64,000 bases of DNA. It comes from Diprion similis. Lineage: Eukaryota > Arthropoda > Insecta > Hymenoptera > Diprionidae. Positions 12,504-24,500 of this stretch are shown in pieces. The notes under the pieces are model-generated. The model saw only the letters and a list, made by a program, of their open reading frames with translations, ran no database searches and was not told where the DNA came from. Within the stretch, counting starts at the first letter, position 1. Every line of letters starts with the position of its first letter. The stretch is from positions 18,600,001 through 18,664,000 of the forward strand of contig NC_060112.1 in assembly GCF_021155765.1 (NCBI RefSeq), read 5' to 3'. The translations under genes and the position numbers were made by a program.

Positions 12504-15500
12504 GTTTGTGATCGACGTTTTTTGATCGGCATTGTAGTTCCGCTGATTTCTCGTTAAGTGATGGAACCAATAGACGATCATTTCTGTTCCAGACTTATCC
12601 AGCTCCTTCGCTAGGTGTTCATCAGGATCAGGAGGTCGCCGTGTCATCCTTAGTGAACAAACTGCTTCTGGACATATACGGACTTCCAGGTGGAGACCGA
12701 GGTCGGTCGGAGAGCGAATCGACGGCTTCGTCACCCAGATTGCCGCCGCAGCATCGACATCTTCAGCGGAAACGACTCTTGGCAAAAAGTAAGAAGTGAA
12801 GACACGTGTTGTACGGTTCTTAGATTATCAGCCGCCGTCTTCACGGTCGGCAACGACGTCCATGCAGCGAGCAGCACGAAATGCATTGTGTTGCTGCAGT
12901 GACCTCGTTGACTTCGAGAGAACTTCACCGGGTTCGGCATCGAGTGGCGGACCTTTTCTCCCGCCAAGAGCTCTTCTTCTTTTTCCACACAGCTTCGGAA
13001 GTTGAATGTGTTACGAGAGCTGCTTCAGACGTGACGATATCTAGCTTTAAAGTTAAATGTCTCGTCGATGGCTACGAATCGAAAACGGTTGATATATCGA
13101 TGCGTGAACTTGAAAATTTGGTAACACCGCGTGAAATAATCGGAGGTGCCCCAACTGGTGGATTTAATGCATGGACAAATTGGCGGGGGAAATTGTTTCA
13201 AGGGTGCAGGGCATAAATCTAGACGGAAGACAATGAAAGAGCCTCGGAATCTTATTCATTATTTCAAGCGTAATTACTGGAGATTTTTTTTCGTCTTTGA
13301 AATAATACAGTTTATTTTTAACAAAAATACTTTCTTGCAGACTAAAACGAAGAAGCATTGTCTTTGCTTCAAAGAAAAATAATAAGACCCGTATCTTTCC
13401 GGAGATTTTGGTGAATTGTGAGGAATGTTTTTTTACTTTCCTCCCATCACCGATTTATTTCAGTTGTTGGCAATTTAGACGTTCTCAATTTATTCAACCA
13501 TATTTGAATAAAAGAGATTTTCTTATAGGATATAATTTTTTGTCTGTTGTTTTGCAGCATAAAAATTCTTCAAAATTTCAGACACGTCTTTTATACGGAG
13601 TTTCCTTACACCGATCATTAGTCTTTTCTTCTTGAAGCCTTTTAATACCTGAAACTTTCACAGGTACGCTGGAACTGCAAGTTCTTGTCGAGACACTCAG
13701 TGACTACGTCAGTCATGCTGGAGGATTGCTTATTCGTCAGCTTCGTCGCCGGGATCACAATATCGCCAAACGCGACAAGCAATACGACGTCATAACCGCC
13801 CACCTTCAAGCTCTCAGCGAAAAACGAAGTGAGTTCAGAGTTTAATTTTCCTTCTAAAAATTGATTGCCTGGAGTTTTCGGATTCAAGAAATCCTAAATC
13901 AAACCATACATGATGGCACGATTTCATTTAAACAATTTTTATCATCGTTAACGTAACTTGTTCAAACCCAAGTACATGTGTCCCGTAAATCAAAATGATT
14001 CAAATCGATCGTAAACAAATAACCATTCACACTGAGCAAGTTTGCAAGGCTGCGACCCCTCAGATCTCACGGTCTTCTCAAGCTTTTGCAGGGTGGATCC
14101 ACGTGCTCGGCCAGCGGCTATATAGGCTGTTGCTTATTCGTGAGTGAGGTTGGCACGCATTTACATACAGACTGTTTTGAACTTAACAAACAAAGCATAA
14201 TCCGGCGAAAGGTTTATGACGTAGGTTGGTTGGACGAATTTCATCCCAGCAAGAGTGGAACGTTTCACCCGTGCTTCACCTCCGTATATCATGCGTGTAC
14301 CTTCCCAAATTGCCGCGTGACACACCCGTAAGCTCTACACCTTCTCACTGTCATGGCTCCGTTGTTCCAAAGATTTTCTCGGATTTTCAATATTTTTTTA
14401 CCTAACGAAATACTGAGCCGATCAGGAAATAGCAAGTTTGAAAATAGAATCCGTATTGCATTAAATTACCTGATGTACAAATTATAACATAACGAGTTAG
14501 CTCCATCTTAGAGTTTTAAAGTTGCCTCGACGTCGCATACCGACGAAAGTACAAATCAAGGGGATTGAAATTAATAATCATTAGATATTCACATGTTATG
14601 CTCTACTAATTCACTAAATTACGAACCATTTCATAGGTACTCTTGGCACAGTGGGTCGCATAAATCATCATGTGTGTACCAATGCGAAGATTTTCCCCTT
14701 CTCTCGTTGCCACTTAGTCTAATGTTACGAACCCTACAAGTTTAGGTTCTCGTCATGAACTTGTATTAGGTGTTTACAAGCCCATTACTGCAGCATGAAT
14801 AACTTGAATACAATTTAGGATCATTAAATGGCGCTGTGACGATGCTGGCGAATCTCTTGCGCAAAGAATTCAGCGATTCTATGAATATAACTTAGGTACA
14901 TGGACAATCATACGGAAGTTACAGTCTGCAATGGCCACTCAAAGGTCCATTAAATCCTCCCACAAAGGACATGATGGACATTTATTACAGCAGCATCGTT
15001 ATTGTGCCTCACGGAGACGTTTGCAATTCCATCGGCCACACAAACTCTATCTTATAAAAATATTCTGCAAATGTTGCAGAAGCAAATACAGGGTAGTGTG
15101 GCATAACGGTAACAGCTGGCTTGACAATGGCCACGTTATCGAGAAAAAGCCAACCAGCTATTATGCTAATGACGTGAGTGGTGATAAGCGTTGTGGTGCC
15201 GACAGGCCGCGATCTCGCACAAGAGGCGTGCATACACCTCATTTCTTGCATACGTACGTATGTACATGTATCCAGATGTTGCATAGAACCTTGGGCGAAG
15301 CGGGAGAATCGTGAGCTTGACTTCTCCTTGAGTCTCTTGCCCGAGTAATTCTGCTATAAATTGCTTGCAATTAGCTTTGAACATTTCCACGGCGTGATAA
15401 TGACGGTTAATTTATACCGAGAGAGCAGGGAGCCGGGTTAATCACACTCAAGGTGCAAAGTTGCGGAGGATTCGAGGATTTCTGATTTTACCGGTAGTCT

Positions 15501-18500
15501 GTATTCGAGTGTTGAAACTACCCGATAAACGCTCGATTCATGGACAGAACCAGTATTTCATTCCCCTGTTTCACTCTGAATTTATGGGGATGCGCATGGA
15601 CTCCACACGGTTCTCCATGCGAGATACCATTAATAACAGCCGCCTTTCCGCGGTACTGATCACGTATTCTATTCTGTCATCCGTATGATGGATTCGGATC
15701 GTTGATTTTCGAGTTCGAGGTATGCAACCTTAATCAACTCGCAGCGCCATTACGGTTCTGCAAATTGGACGACGCTAATTAAAAACTATTGGATGGTGCT
15801 CCGTAATTCATATTTACCGGGAAGGCGTAACGTCTTCGTTGCAGCAAAAAAACAAATAAGGGTTGCGGAAAAGGGTAACGAACTTGTAAGCTGATTCATC
15901 CATCAAGTCGTTGTGTTGTGATGAAACATATTCGAAGTTGGGTCTCCGTCATCCCGGATTGTAACACCCGGTTATTGATCACTTTTGACACGGTATATTC
16001 GCATTCGATCAGGTTCACGAAGCTGGCAGTTTCACACAAAGCGCGATACTAGAATATCAACAGGCGACTGCAAATCAACCGTGACAGCTTTAAGGTTCAT
16101 GAAATAACCTTTTTTCATTACGTTTTCTTTAGACACTGATTGGTGAATTCTTCTATAATCCAGGAAACAATTTTTGCGTCCATGAATAATCGACATCATG
16201 TCCTGAAAATTGGTGACAGGATTTTGTAATCAATTCCCTGTCCAAGACGTGGAAACAATTAAGCGTGCACCTTATTTGAATGCACCAATTAAGCTTCGAC
16301 CTTGACACAAAATCCTGGAGTATATATTCGGCAGCCTATCTAGGACCCAGTAGTTCTGCAGCTCGCTGTTAATACGATTCTCTCTTTTTCTGCTTACGTA
16401 ACTGCAGTGTATCTACTGTACATTTATACAGCGCAGAATATCGTCTTTCTAGCACCGCAGTAAATCCCAGGTGCTCTTTATTTTATACCCCAAAGTGGTT
16501 TACTGAATTGCCAAATAATTCCTCTATCTCTCAAGTCCCTGCTGAGGCCTGCCTGCGACAATAGATATCATCATACTACAGCACCTGCTTTTCCGACGGT
16601 AGAAAAAAAATAAATGCATCGTGCATCGGGCTTTTATTCAGGCTTATTTTCTGTATCGTTCAGACTCACGTATTAGATGAATTTGGAGGTTTTTTGGCTG
16701 ACTAAAAATTTTTTACTTAAAAAAAGCAAAGCAATCAGAGAATTTATTTAGACTGTCGGCCAGAGGATAACGATGCTTTCGCACACGGAGAATGAGTTCT
16801 TTGACTTTACCAAACGTGGTGGAAAAAATGTTTTTTGTATGCAAAGAGATTTCATTCGATTAATCAAAACAGCAATCAAAACAAAGATTCTTATCATACC
16901 TATTAGGTACTAAAAAATTTTGCAAACTACAGTGTGACGAAATATCACGAAATGACATTGCTCTTCCCAAAACTGGGCAAAGCGTAGCTGATATTATAAT
17001 TACAAGCTTCGTCACTAGCGCGTGAATCTTGAACTGTGGTGGTCAAAAGTGGTTTGGGAGGATCGTCTTTGAACTTGTTAGACCTCGAGAAAATCGAAAT
17101 TGAAATAAATAAACTAACAATATCAATGGAATCAAAGGGCAAAGCTTACGCTCACTGATTGAATTATCTAGACTTATATTTTGGTACAGCGTTAAAATTA
17201 TTCACAAAACAAGCCGTATCAGAAGGCATTTGTATGGAATTTTTTATCTCAACTCATTTGAAATTACGATTGTTTTTTCGAAACTTATTATTAGTTTTTG
17301 TGAAATGTATATGAAAAATCGAACATGTGAGTTTGAGATTTTAAAACAACCGCATTAATTAAAAGGTTCTATTCCTCATTGAATTAGCCTGCAAGGTTGT
17401 GTCAAGAAATGGGGAAATCTTACCGATCAATCCATATTTGTACCTATAGTTAAAAACGATCGCCAAAATAGTACTAATCAATTTCGGCTCCTATATACAA
17501 TATATGATGCCACTGAAAGTCAAGTGACGTTGACTATCTATTTTGTAAAAATTTTTTTCAAGCGACGTCTTAACATTAATTAAAGAAAAACGCATATTTT
17601 CTCTGCAATGCATTAAGTTTTGACGTCTGGTGTTTAAGTGTAAGTGATGCATCGGGTTGAAGGTTCGATACTGCAGTAAATTGTTTGCGTTGCAGCTGTG
17701 TGCACATCTTTAACCACATGGTTGGTCACAAGACTTACAATTAACGCGTTTCGCTTCCACCTGTAAGACTGTAGCTACGAGAGGCCACGTATACGTCTCG
17801 TGATTAATTGCAAGGATCAATGGAGGTTCATACACGATCGTATAACATGTCGTGCTCCTTGCATATTGGCGAATATAAACCCATTGATCGCGCGATCACC
17901 GCGCAAGATACCTTCGAAACGGGGGAAGGTGCTCAATGAGATAGGTGCGATAAAGAAGTGCCAAAAATTCTTGGGCGTCCTTGTTCCCTAGATGCCAATA
18001 GGCACGCGAGCTGGCTTCGTCGTAGTGACTAGAGAGTCGCAGTCGTTGTCGCAAGCGGTGGTGCACTGATCAATAATTATGGTTCGCCGCTTCCACGACG
18101 CCCCCGCGCGACGCCGCGACGCCCTGAACGACGCGTACATCTCTAAGGCGCTTGCGCGTCTCTGTCTACACGAGGTTCAACCAGACTTCTTGAAACCATG
18201 CCGCCACTGATTTTGTGCCTCTCTCGCCATATTTCTCCTCGAGCTGAAGACCCCCCACGTTTCTTGTCTCACCCTGCAGCAAATTCGATTGCCCCCTTTG
18301 ACCCTCCTCCCCTGTCTTCTTTTCACCCTCAGCAAAAAGTGAAGATCATCAACAATGCTAACTCAGGCATGGACTCGACTTCTGCAGATTATTCCAGTGA
18401 TAATTTGCTCCAGCAAATATTTTCTGAATCTCTTCTGCTAGCAGACAATCCCGAGGTTTTACTGATAAATTTTATGTTATTCGTGTTCGTGGGCATCGGA

Positions 18501-21500
18501 ATCATGGTGACAGTAGATCGCTGATATCCACGTGCTGATAGCTTGTCGCGAGTTTGATTCACGTCGCGAGAGTAGACTCGCGAAAGTTTGTTCCCTGAAT
18601 TTTTGAAAGCCTCCATAGCGATGAGGGAAGTCGGGCGCAGACGCCATTCAGAAGGTGCAGGGGGGGTCGAGGCTTGGAAGAGGAACGCGAGCAGGGTGTC
18701 CTCAGTATCTGCCACTAACGGGGCTAGCAAACAGAAGGCACGGCACCCCTGCCGAAAAGGGCGCACGCGCATCCCTTCGAGGCACGTTGCCAGGGTCAGC
18801 TGATTCAATGAACTTGCCAGGTTCTGCCAGGAATCGTAGAGTTCGCCGTAGTTTGCCGGAAGAAGAGGGTCCGGCCTTTGTTCGAGGAAGAGAAAAATCT
18901 CGAGTGGTTCCGTTCAGCCATCGTTTTCAACCAACCTGCATAGAAATCGTCTTTTACAGCGATATTAATGCTGCCCAAAGTCAGCAGAGATAACGTGAAA
19001 CTTTCAGCTAATTCAGTGGAAACGTATTTTCTGTGTGAAATTGTGTGCAACGTGCATGATCAGTGTCCTTCCACGTTTAGCCGCCGTTCACTTCTCGTCT
19101 AATCGTGGTTCGTCATCTTTTCACATCTCAAAGGTTTACAAATTATATTTATAATCACGGTTTCAGTGGGTTTTACTTAATTTGGAAACGGTAAGGTCGT
19201 TTGGGTGAATTCTAGACTATATTATTCTATGAGTAGCTGACTGTACGGAGTCCAGTACGTATTTCTCGACGTGAAACCTGTTTCTGGGCTCGAAGAATGA
19301 AATACTTCCGAGCAACCTCCTGCCCCCGACCCGCGACTTTGAATTATTCAATTAGCTATGGACGCTCGCAGCAGCGTGAATATTAAAGCCTGATAAACAT
19401 TTTTGTCGAAATAACAGGTTCAGTCAGTGAAATTTTATCGCACTGAATTCTTCTTTTTCTTTTCCTTCCGAATTTTTCACCGCACCGGAACTTCTCCATC
19501 GAGGAGAATGAGATCTGATTAAAGAACTTAAGCTGCGTTGGTAGAACGGTATCTAGATGGTCGGTAGATTCAGGAAAACTCATGGTGTGTAGTCATCTCA
19601 CGATTTTGTAACCACGCTCTAATTGAAGGAGTTTCGGGAATCAGGGAACGCGACTTACGGCCCAAATTGAAATGGAAGTGAAACAAGGAGGGCTCGATCA
19701 TGAGAGGTCCGGAAATACTGACTGTAATTGTCGAATGTGGGAAATCAGGGTTCAGTAGCACGTGAACCTTGCGAATTAATTGCGAGCCACGTTACAGCCG
19801 AGCACATAAGCGCACGCATTCCGTGCCTTAATTGAAATAAATGGCCTCCTTAGCTTTCTCCTTTCACCTTTTACCGAGTACTAATTCCGTGTCCCTGGAA
19901 CGCGTGATATTTGAGGAAATGAAAATTTTACTCCTGCTTGCAAGCTTGGTAGCGCTGTGTGTGTGTCTGACGGAAAGTCATTTGATTTGCAGTCTATTTT
20001 CATGCACCCGTCGAGTAGTCAGTCTAACGATGTTTACCCTCCATCTGTATGCAAACAGGGTGACGCTACGCTGTTTACGCCTGCTTAAGGATCACCGGGA
20101 TCCTTTTACCTTCGCCTCCTACTCCAACGGTGACGTAATGCTCGCGCTTGTGCTTTTTCCGTCATCATCAATTCGCATCGCGTTCATGGTACATATTGCT
20201 CGGCTCCAGATAAGGTGTTTTGGCATAGAAATTGACGCGATGATCAGGTGGTGTCGCAGGCTATTACCTACACCTGTCATTAGCAGACATATTGGATTGA
20301 CGGGATACTTTTTTGCTGAAACAAACCTGATTATCGGATTATAGAATTTAATCCACGTATTTTCTGGCTATAATTCACAAGTTCAAAATGAAGCCAAGGA
20401 ATCCAGAGAACTGTTATCTTGGCGTATGGCTTCGAAATTCGACTTTAAATTCTTGAACTTGAACAGGAAGTCGATCGGCTTTGGTACGAATACACCTGTA
20501 GACATATTATACCAGTCTTTAAGGCTCATCTGCGGCGAGAACCACCAACTGCAACGCAGTTTATCGGAAATCCATATCACAGAATTAAATATGCAATACG
20601 GCCGCACTTTATGTATGCTGTCAATTATTGCGTACCTACGTAGGTATATACATGCAGAAATGAAGGGCTAACATTTTCATTCTCCGGAAGTATTCTATTC
20701 ATTTCTTTGCTTCGTAAAACCTGACACCTTGACACCGTGATTTGTAGATTTGAAATAAGGTGACAGGATCCTCGTCCGCGATTTGGATGACTAAATGTAT
20801 ATATACAAGATATGCACCGTCACGAAAATATATCAATTATTTAACTATCTGAAAAAATTAACTCAATTAAAGTAAACGACAATTTTTCGATGCAATTAAT
20901 ATCGTTTCATCTCGTCCCTTTTGGGACTCCAAAAGTTTGGCATTAGCATTCGATTTCTGTCTTACTTACTTCACCAAACATTTACCCTCCGGTGCAATAA
21001 ATGGGTTACTCTGTTAGGGCTTGGATCTATAGTCGGATCTGTGTTGACCTGTCGATAGCAGAAGGAAATATGGGATAATGTCCTTCCTATTTTTACCCCC
21101 GCAATTAGCTATTATTTCATTTACACTTTTCTGGCAAACACAGTGAACTAAAGAAGCATGTCTCAATACTGTCGGGGTTCGTTTTCCGGTCTTTTTACGG
21201 ACTTTCCTTCGGAGGATGAACCTCATTGCGCCCATTGATTTACTTTACCTACTCTTGCGCTGAATTGAATCTTTGTTTTTTTTTTCAAATTCTCGTATAT
21301 ATTTCTCGTCTAAATTATTTTTCTCTATACTGTGCTGAAGATCGTGCTATAAAGAAGAAGCTCACATTCTGAATTTTCAAGATCACTACAGAATTGATTA
21401 AAATTCCATTTCTGACATGTGAATGCATGTCAATATACGGCGGTGAAAATTTCGATTGAGTGTTATTTCGGCCGGATGATACTCATGGGTCACCGAACAG

Positions 21501-24500
21501 TTTGAAAAGAAATTGACTCTAAGATGCGTGGTGTGGAGGAAAGGAATAGTAGCAATGAAATTCCGGAGAGGCTTAAATTTCCACAAGTGAGTGCAACGAA
21601 TTGTGTCCTGCAACCATGAGACACGAGAACGGTTAAGGTGGAGGTACACTAATTGTACCCGCATGATGAAGACCAGAAAGATGAAGATGAAGATGAAAGA
21701 CGGAAGAAGATAAGGGAGGATGAGCGGATTCTTCAACTCCCTGAAAAGCCTCGCGTCAGGAGCTGCGAATGCCGCTAGTGCTGCAAGCAAAGGTAGGGAT
21801 GAACAATAATGTCCTAAAATGGTATTCAAAATGTTAATAATTGTGCATTGATGTACTTGATCGTTAAAATATGTGATACAACCGCACAGGTTACAGCGAA
21901 CCAGATACAACACAGGCATGGCACAGCTGTCGCCCCTGCTGTCTACCGTTTGACTTGATTAGCCATTGACGGAGTTATCTCTTATTTTCCGACAACGCAC
22001 ATGTGTAATTATGAAGCTCCTGACCCTCGAATACAGTACAGATGCTCACATGTTGCCACTTGCCATACATATCCGGTATAAGGCTGTAATTGAAGCGGTA
22101 GAGGTCAGCGACTCGAGCTCTGCTTCAGTAATTTATTAAGATCTAATAGAAGGCACTGTGAAAGCAAAAATTTTATGCACATGTATATAAGAAAATTTGC
22201 GTAAATCTGATAGACATATATAGGTATAGAAAACCTTATGACATATTCAAGTGATTTGCATTTATTGTTTTTTCAAAACGATTAGGTGGCAAAATGACTG
22301 AAATTTATTCTTTGAGAAATCTGTGCTTGTATCGTGTTCGTGGAAACTGTCTTATATTGAATAAATTTATAAACGCAACGAAACATTCAGATTCGATCAG
22401 CCTAAATTACTTGTTTGCATATAATAAAAAGCGCAAAAAGCTTATTTCAGATCCTCTGAGACATCCTTAGTTGTCTTTCAATTGCAAGAGCGAATTGTAT
22501 GGTTGAGGTAACTTCAAGAGACAAGATTTTTTCGAAGAATCTTAGTCATCTTCATTCCGCGCTCCATCCAGGTTATATTTATTTACTTGTGCAGGCGTGT
22601 GGGCGCAAGTCACTTTCATCTTTCTGATAATAAATCGTCTTATGAAACTGTCGGGTCTTCTATAAGAGATTTCAATCAACTGTGAATAAACTTGGAAGAA
22701 ATTTATCTTACCGACGTCAGAAACACGTGACTAACATTTTACACAATCCTCAGAGTGAAGAATATAATATAATAGGATGTGTTATAATCGTTGTTAAAAG
22801 TGAAAAAATCAATCGTGAATCGCTGTGACAATAAGAAGATTTTAGTACAAAACACGGACAACCGCAGAATTCGTGGGCACGAAAATTTGTAGAAGATAGA
22901 AAATTTTTCAGAGTCCTGAATATTTAGCTCTTGGCCGACGTTGAAATGAAGAAGAAATCAGCGGAATTTGATTATCATTGAAACACTGAGTATTATATAC
23001 GAATTTTTACGAGTATCAGATTTTGCACATCGTAATTGGTAAAGGTGGAGTTTTTTAAAATTCTCATCCAGTTGAGCTGGTGAATATTGATGAAAGCGCT
23101 ATTCTGAATAAATAATAAATGGTATTTTTGTTGAAGCTTGGATTGATTCTTCAACTTCAAGAGATCTGTAATGGATTGCGTAGGTGGATTAATTTACCTG
23201 CTAATCATTATCTCTAATTCCAAAACATTTTATTCTCCGTTTTCTACAGTGTACTTTGAAAAATTGAACATTCTGAAATGCTGAATTTTGTATTGAGAAA
23301 TGACTTGTGCAAAATAATCATCTGTCCAGAGAAATTGATCTTTTGGATGTTTCGAGGATGCAGTTTTGAAAAAAAAAGTTGGTGGTATTAAAAGATGCTA
23401 AAATATGTTCAAGCAAACGTACTAATTTAAATAATTCAATTCAATGTGAGCGGTAAACGCCACAATCATTAAGGTGTAATGGAACTCTGAATTAAAAACC
23501 GAAGTTGTGACAAAGATTATGCAGATTCCCAGGACGATGAGGTAATTAAATTTTCATTTCACCTGATTGTGAAATACGAGAATATATAATTTTATATATA
23601 TACTGCGCATTTGATTAGTTAATTTTCAGTACTTTACATATACCTGATGCGTATTACGTATGCAAAAAATATAATATTACTGTAATATCACACTGGTATT
23701 TCCTTCGAAGTTTACCACCGATCGATTATAGTAAGCACACGTGTAGTATTCAATGACATTTTACTTTTATTCAATTAGGATTCAACCTCACTCCTACCAC
23801 TCATTGGTTAAACTCGTATGCCTAATTGTAAGTTCTTCAACTTTCAGTAAATATGAAAATTACATTCAAGGACTGTTTTTTCAAAGTGGATGAGGCTCAG
23901 CAGAATCCGAACATAATAGATTCTATGGCATATTTGAAAATTGCGACACTTTCATCGTAGAGAAGTCAAATGACATTCCGGAAAAAGTTTAGAGCTTGTT
24001 GCAAGCTCGATATCAAACGTTACATTGAGTGATGTGATATGCTAGATAAACTTAAAATACTAAAAGAGCTAACCGTACAATCGAGTATACCCAAAGTATA
24101 ACGCAATGAAAACAAATTGTGTAACTCTAAAAAATTAAAATAAGCACGATTAAGATTAAGAAACAACAAAAAAAAGTGGCAGTGAAAAACGAACGGTTCA
24201 TTTCACTGGACTTCTAGATAAAAGGTATTATCTTGCACACACCAAGAATCCACACAATGAAATCACGTCCATACTGCAGCCACCCGGAATCAGAGTCTTT
24301 TTCGTCATTTGTTTCCTGCGACAACGTTTCTTCAGAATATTTTGCAGCCATGGCAATATCCTCGAGTCTCTGCTGTTCGTCAGCAAGTTCCTGAACAACT
24401 GACTCGTAGAATTTCTTCCACCCTTCAGCCTCTTTGACAATGTTTGCTTGTTCTTCAGCCAGCTCCTTCGACAGGAATTCGCGTCCATTTCGGTCAGAGG

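Noticed and set aside
17640..17700. Possible tRNA B-box (gaaggttcgatac)
   Set aside because: No matching A-box, acceptor stem or anticodon arm at the required spacing.
21398..21919. 173-aa open frame on the minus strand
   Set aside because: It lies opposite the candidate alternative first exon, has no domain, and its composition is that of an antisense shadow.
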